DNA of 64,000 nt from an uncultured Porphyromonadaceae bacterium (lineage in GTDB: Bacteria > Bacteroidota > Bacteroidia > Bacteroidales > Muribaculaceae): the NCBI GenBank assembly GCA_937989585.1, contig CALKRW010000063.1, positions 62,001 to 126,000 on the forward strand, written 5' to 3'. The position numbers and the translations under genes were made by a program. Below the pieces are notes generated by a model. That model searched no databases and was not told the DNA's origin. It was given only the letters and a program-made list of their open reading frames with translations. Below are positions 62,810-64,000 of the stretch, piece by piece (the stretch's first letter is position 1; each line of letters starts with the position of its first letter).

Positions 62810-64000
62810 ATGTTTAATCGCTGGCTCATATCAGACATAGAGGAAGCCGCCCGAAAGAGCGACCGCATCGTCATTTCCGACCCGAAACAATTCCTCACCT
62901 TCGTGGTGAAAGAATTGAAAGACTATGCAGTCATCACACTCAATTCACCTGAGGAGGAGATGAACGCCCGGCTTCAGGCAATGACTGCACATCACGACAG
63001 CAAGGTGGTTTTCCTCTGTTTCTTCCACAAGAAGGATATTCATCAGTTGATTGAATTTTCTGGTGTCGGCGGTTATATCGACCTCGACAATCCGGACCGG
63101 TATATCAGGACAAAACTATATAAGGAAGGATTGGGGAATGTGACCCTTGCTGAACCTAAATTGCTCCTTGCAGCCAAATTGAGTATCGGTAAGGATTTCA
63201 CCTGGTGGAAGGGAATAGTCAACGAAACTATCGAGCCCCTTAATCTTAACGAACATCTCGCTTTGCTGATTTCTGATCCGAAGCAATATGAGATATATCA
63301 CGATGAAGATGTTTATTCGGTGCTTCGAGATGACTTGTTCCGCATAATGGGAAAACCGACTACCCCTATTGATGCTCCTGCATTGCTGCGCGAACTTGCT
63401 AATACTATATTTTTCGGACTCGCGAACAACAGCATAAACAGTGACTTGCTCGATATATATGATATGTGGAGCAAGGACACGGAGCTTATCCCGGTGCTTC
63501 GCTCGATGATCGACAAGTGGAGTGTGCCGCAGAAAGCGACTCCGATATCCGCCCATAACGATCATCCATTTTTTGAAATAGATCGGAAACTTCTTATCAT
63601 AATTGGAGAAAGGCTTCGCAACAACGCCACAACTGTTGATCTGACCGAAGCTATACGTCATCGCATCAGTTCGCGCCGCGCTTCTGAGTTCAAGGCAAAA
63701 TGGCTGTCTGACCTTCTGACACTTCTCGAATTTGATACGACGGGACTATTCAGATATGATACAATTGCGAAGATAACTGAATATTATAGAACAAAATTCT
63801 CAATGCTCGACGCTGCCATGCGCCATCTTTATGTCGCTTGGCTGGCTGAGCCTAAACTCTTGCGTCCTCTCCAGGAGTTATATGAATCGCATCTTAAATC
63901 TTTGCTTGGCATCTGGTTCGTTGTCGGAGGCAACAAATATAAACCTTCACAACTCGGTCTTATAGCCCAGGTTCTCGGCTCTCATCAAAAAGTCGCTATA
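62810..64000 (+). CDS. pglZ: BREX-1 PglZ, cut by the window end
   Basis: Open frame for 397 codons from the ATG at 62810 to the last base, with no stop, in the position expected for pglZ. It begins MFNRWLISDIEEAARKSDRI and has VVFLCFFHKK and VGGYIDLDNPDRYIR; the alkaline-phosphatase-like core is not reached here. PglZ is the phosphatase-fold component of all BREX systems. The 113-bp gap before it holds a partial repeat, ACCGATAAACGGT. Identity rests on context and length. Confidence 0.75.
   Translation, partial: MFNRWLISDIEEAARKSDRIVISDPKQFLTFVVKELKDYAVITLNSPEEEMNARLQAMTAHHDSKVVFLCFFHKKDIHQLIEFSGVGGYIDLDNPDRYIRTKLYKEGLGNVTLAEPKLLLAAKLSIGKDFTWWKGIVNETIEPLNLNEHLALLISDPKQYEIYHDEDVYSVLRDDLFRIMGKPTTPIDAPALLRELANTIFFGLANNSINSDLLDIYDMWSKDTELIPVLRSMIDKWSVPQKATPISAHNDHPFFEIDRKLLIIIGERLRNNATTVDLTEAIRHRISSRRASEFKAKWLSDLLTLLEFDTTGLFRYDTIAKITEYYRTKFSMLDAAMRHLYVAWLAEPKLLRPLQELYESHLKSLLGIWFVVGGNKYKPSQLGLIAQVLGSHQKVAI

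Larger units (their letters stand above)
37188..64000. mobile_element. Integrated mobilizable element carrying BREX, right end not reached
   Basis: Downstream of mnmE the gene content changes from housekeeping to integrase, toxin-antitoxin pair, mobilization module and defence genes, with lower GC in several cargo genes. There is a relaxase and MobC but no coupling protein, VirB4 or TraG, so it looks like an integrative and mobilizable element that needs a helper. The boundary at mnmE is inferred from the candidate attachment site; the right end is not in the window. Confidence 0.7.

Noticed and set aside
63116..63661. 181-aa minus-strand ORF near the window end
   Set aside because: It lies inside pglZ on the opposite strand and has no recognisable domain.

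Overview
The window reads as Bacteroidales chromosome, most likely a Muribaculaceae-type gut bacterium. Reasons: promoters of the Bacteroidetes form (TTTG about 19-20 bp upstream of TAnnTTTGC) recur across the window, few genes have a clear Shine-Dalgarno sequence, and the gene set is typical of the group (DUF3078, DUF6377, lipoprotein-anchored TonB-like proteins, a DUF3987/DUF3408/MobC/MobB mobilization set). The taxonomic call is inference; there is no rRNA here.

Positions 1-37205 are core chromosome in short operons: a truncated TonB-like C-terminus, metG, ansA, a YegS-type lipid kinase and a DUF6377 membrane regulator; a 477-bp gap with a candidate small RNA; pepT-miaA, a YitT protein and a beta-barrel protein; bioA-bioF; an initiator tRNA with its own promoter and terminator; an SH3-like secreted protein; a large protein joining an RNA polymerase alpha-CTD-like domain to a sigma region 4-like helix-turn-helix; on the minus strand a muramidase and pepD; then an OmpH-like lipoprotein, GT2, pyrC, phoH, purC, menG and DUF3078. 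A minus-strand cluster (SIS isomerase, TonB-like lipoprotein, ribH, acetyltransferase, GT2) is followed by speA, truA, a secreted nuclease and mnmE.

From the 3' end of mnmE to the end of the window lies what looks like an integrated mobilizable element. The last 18 bases of mnmE resemble the known attB of SGI1-type islands. Just inside are phased short repeats, a multi-HTH zinc-finger protein and a tyrosine recombinase. A RelE/HigB-XRE toxin-antitoxin pair, small cargo genes and a GNAT acetyltransferase follow. A mobilization module (43205-48253) carries an HTH protein, DUF3987, DUF3408, a hairpin-rich oriT candidate, MobC, a MobB-type relaxase and two accessory genes, closed by a very strong terminator. 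No coupling protein or mating-pair genes are present, so transfer would need a helper.

The cargo at 48392-64000 is anti-phage defence. A 1067-aa PD-(D/E)XK-like nuclease with a long helical repeat region stands divergently next to a BREX type 1 locus: XRE regulator, brxA, brxB, brxC, pglX, an inserted AT-rich pair (DUF4062 protein overlapping an AlbA_2/ATPase protein), and pglZ, which runs off the end. brxL and the right end of the element are presumably beyond the window. The nuclease-repeat gene and the DUF4062-AlbA_2 pair are the best candidates for poorly described systems.
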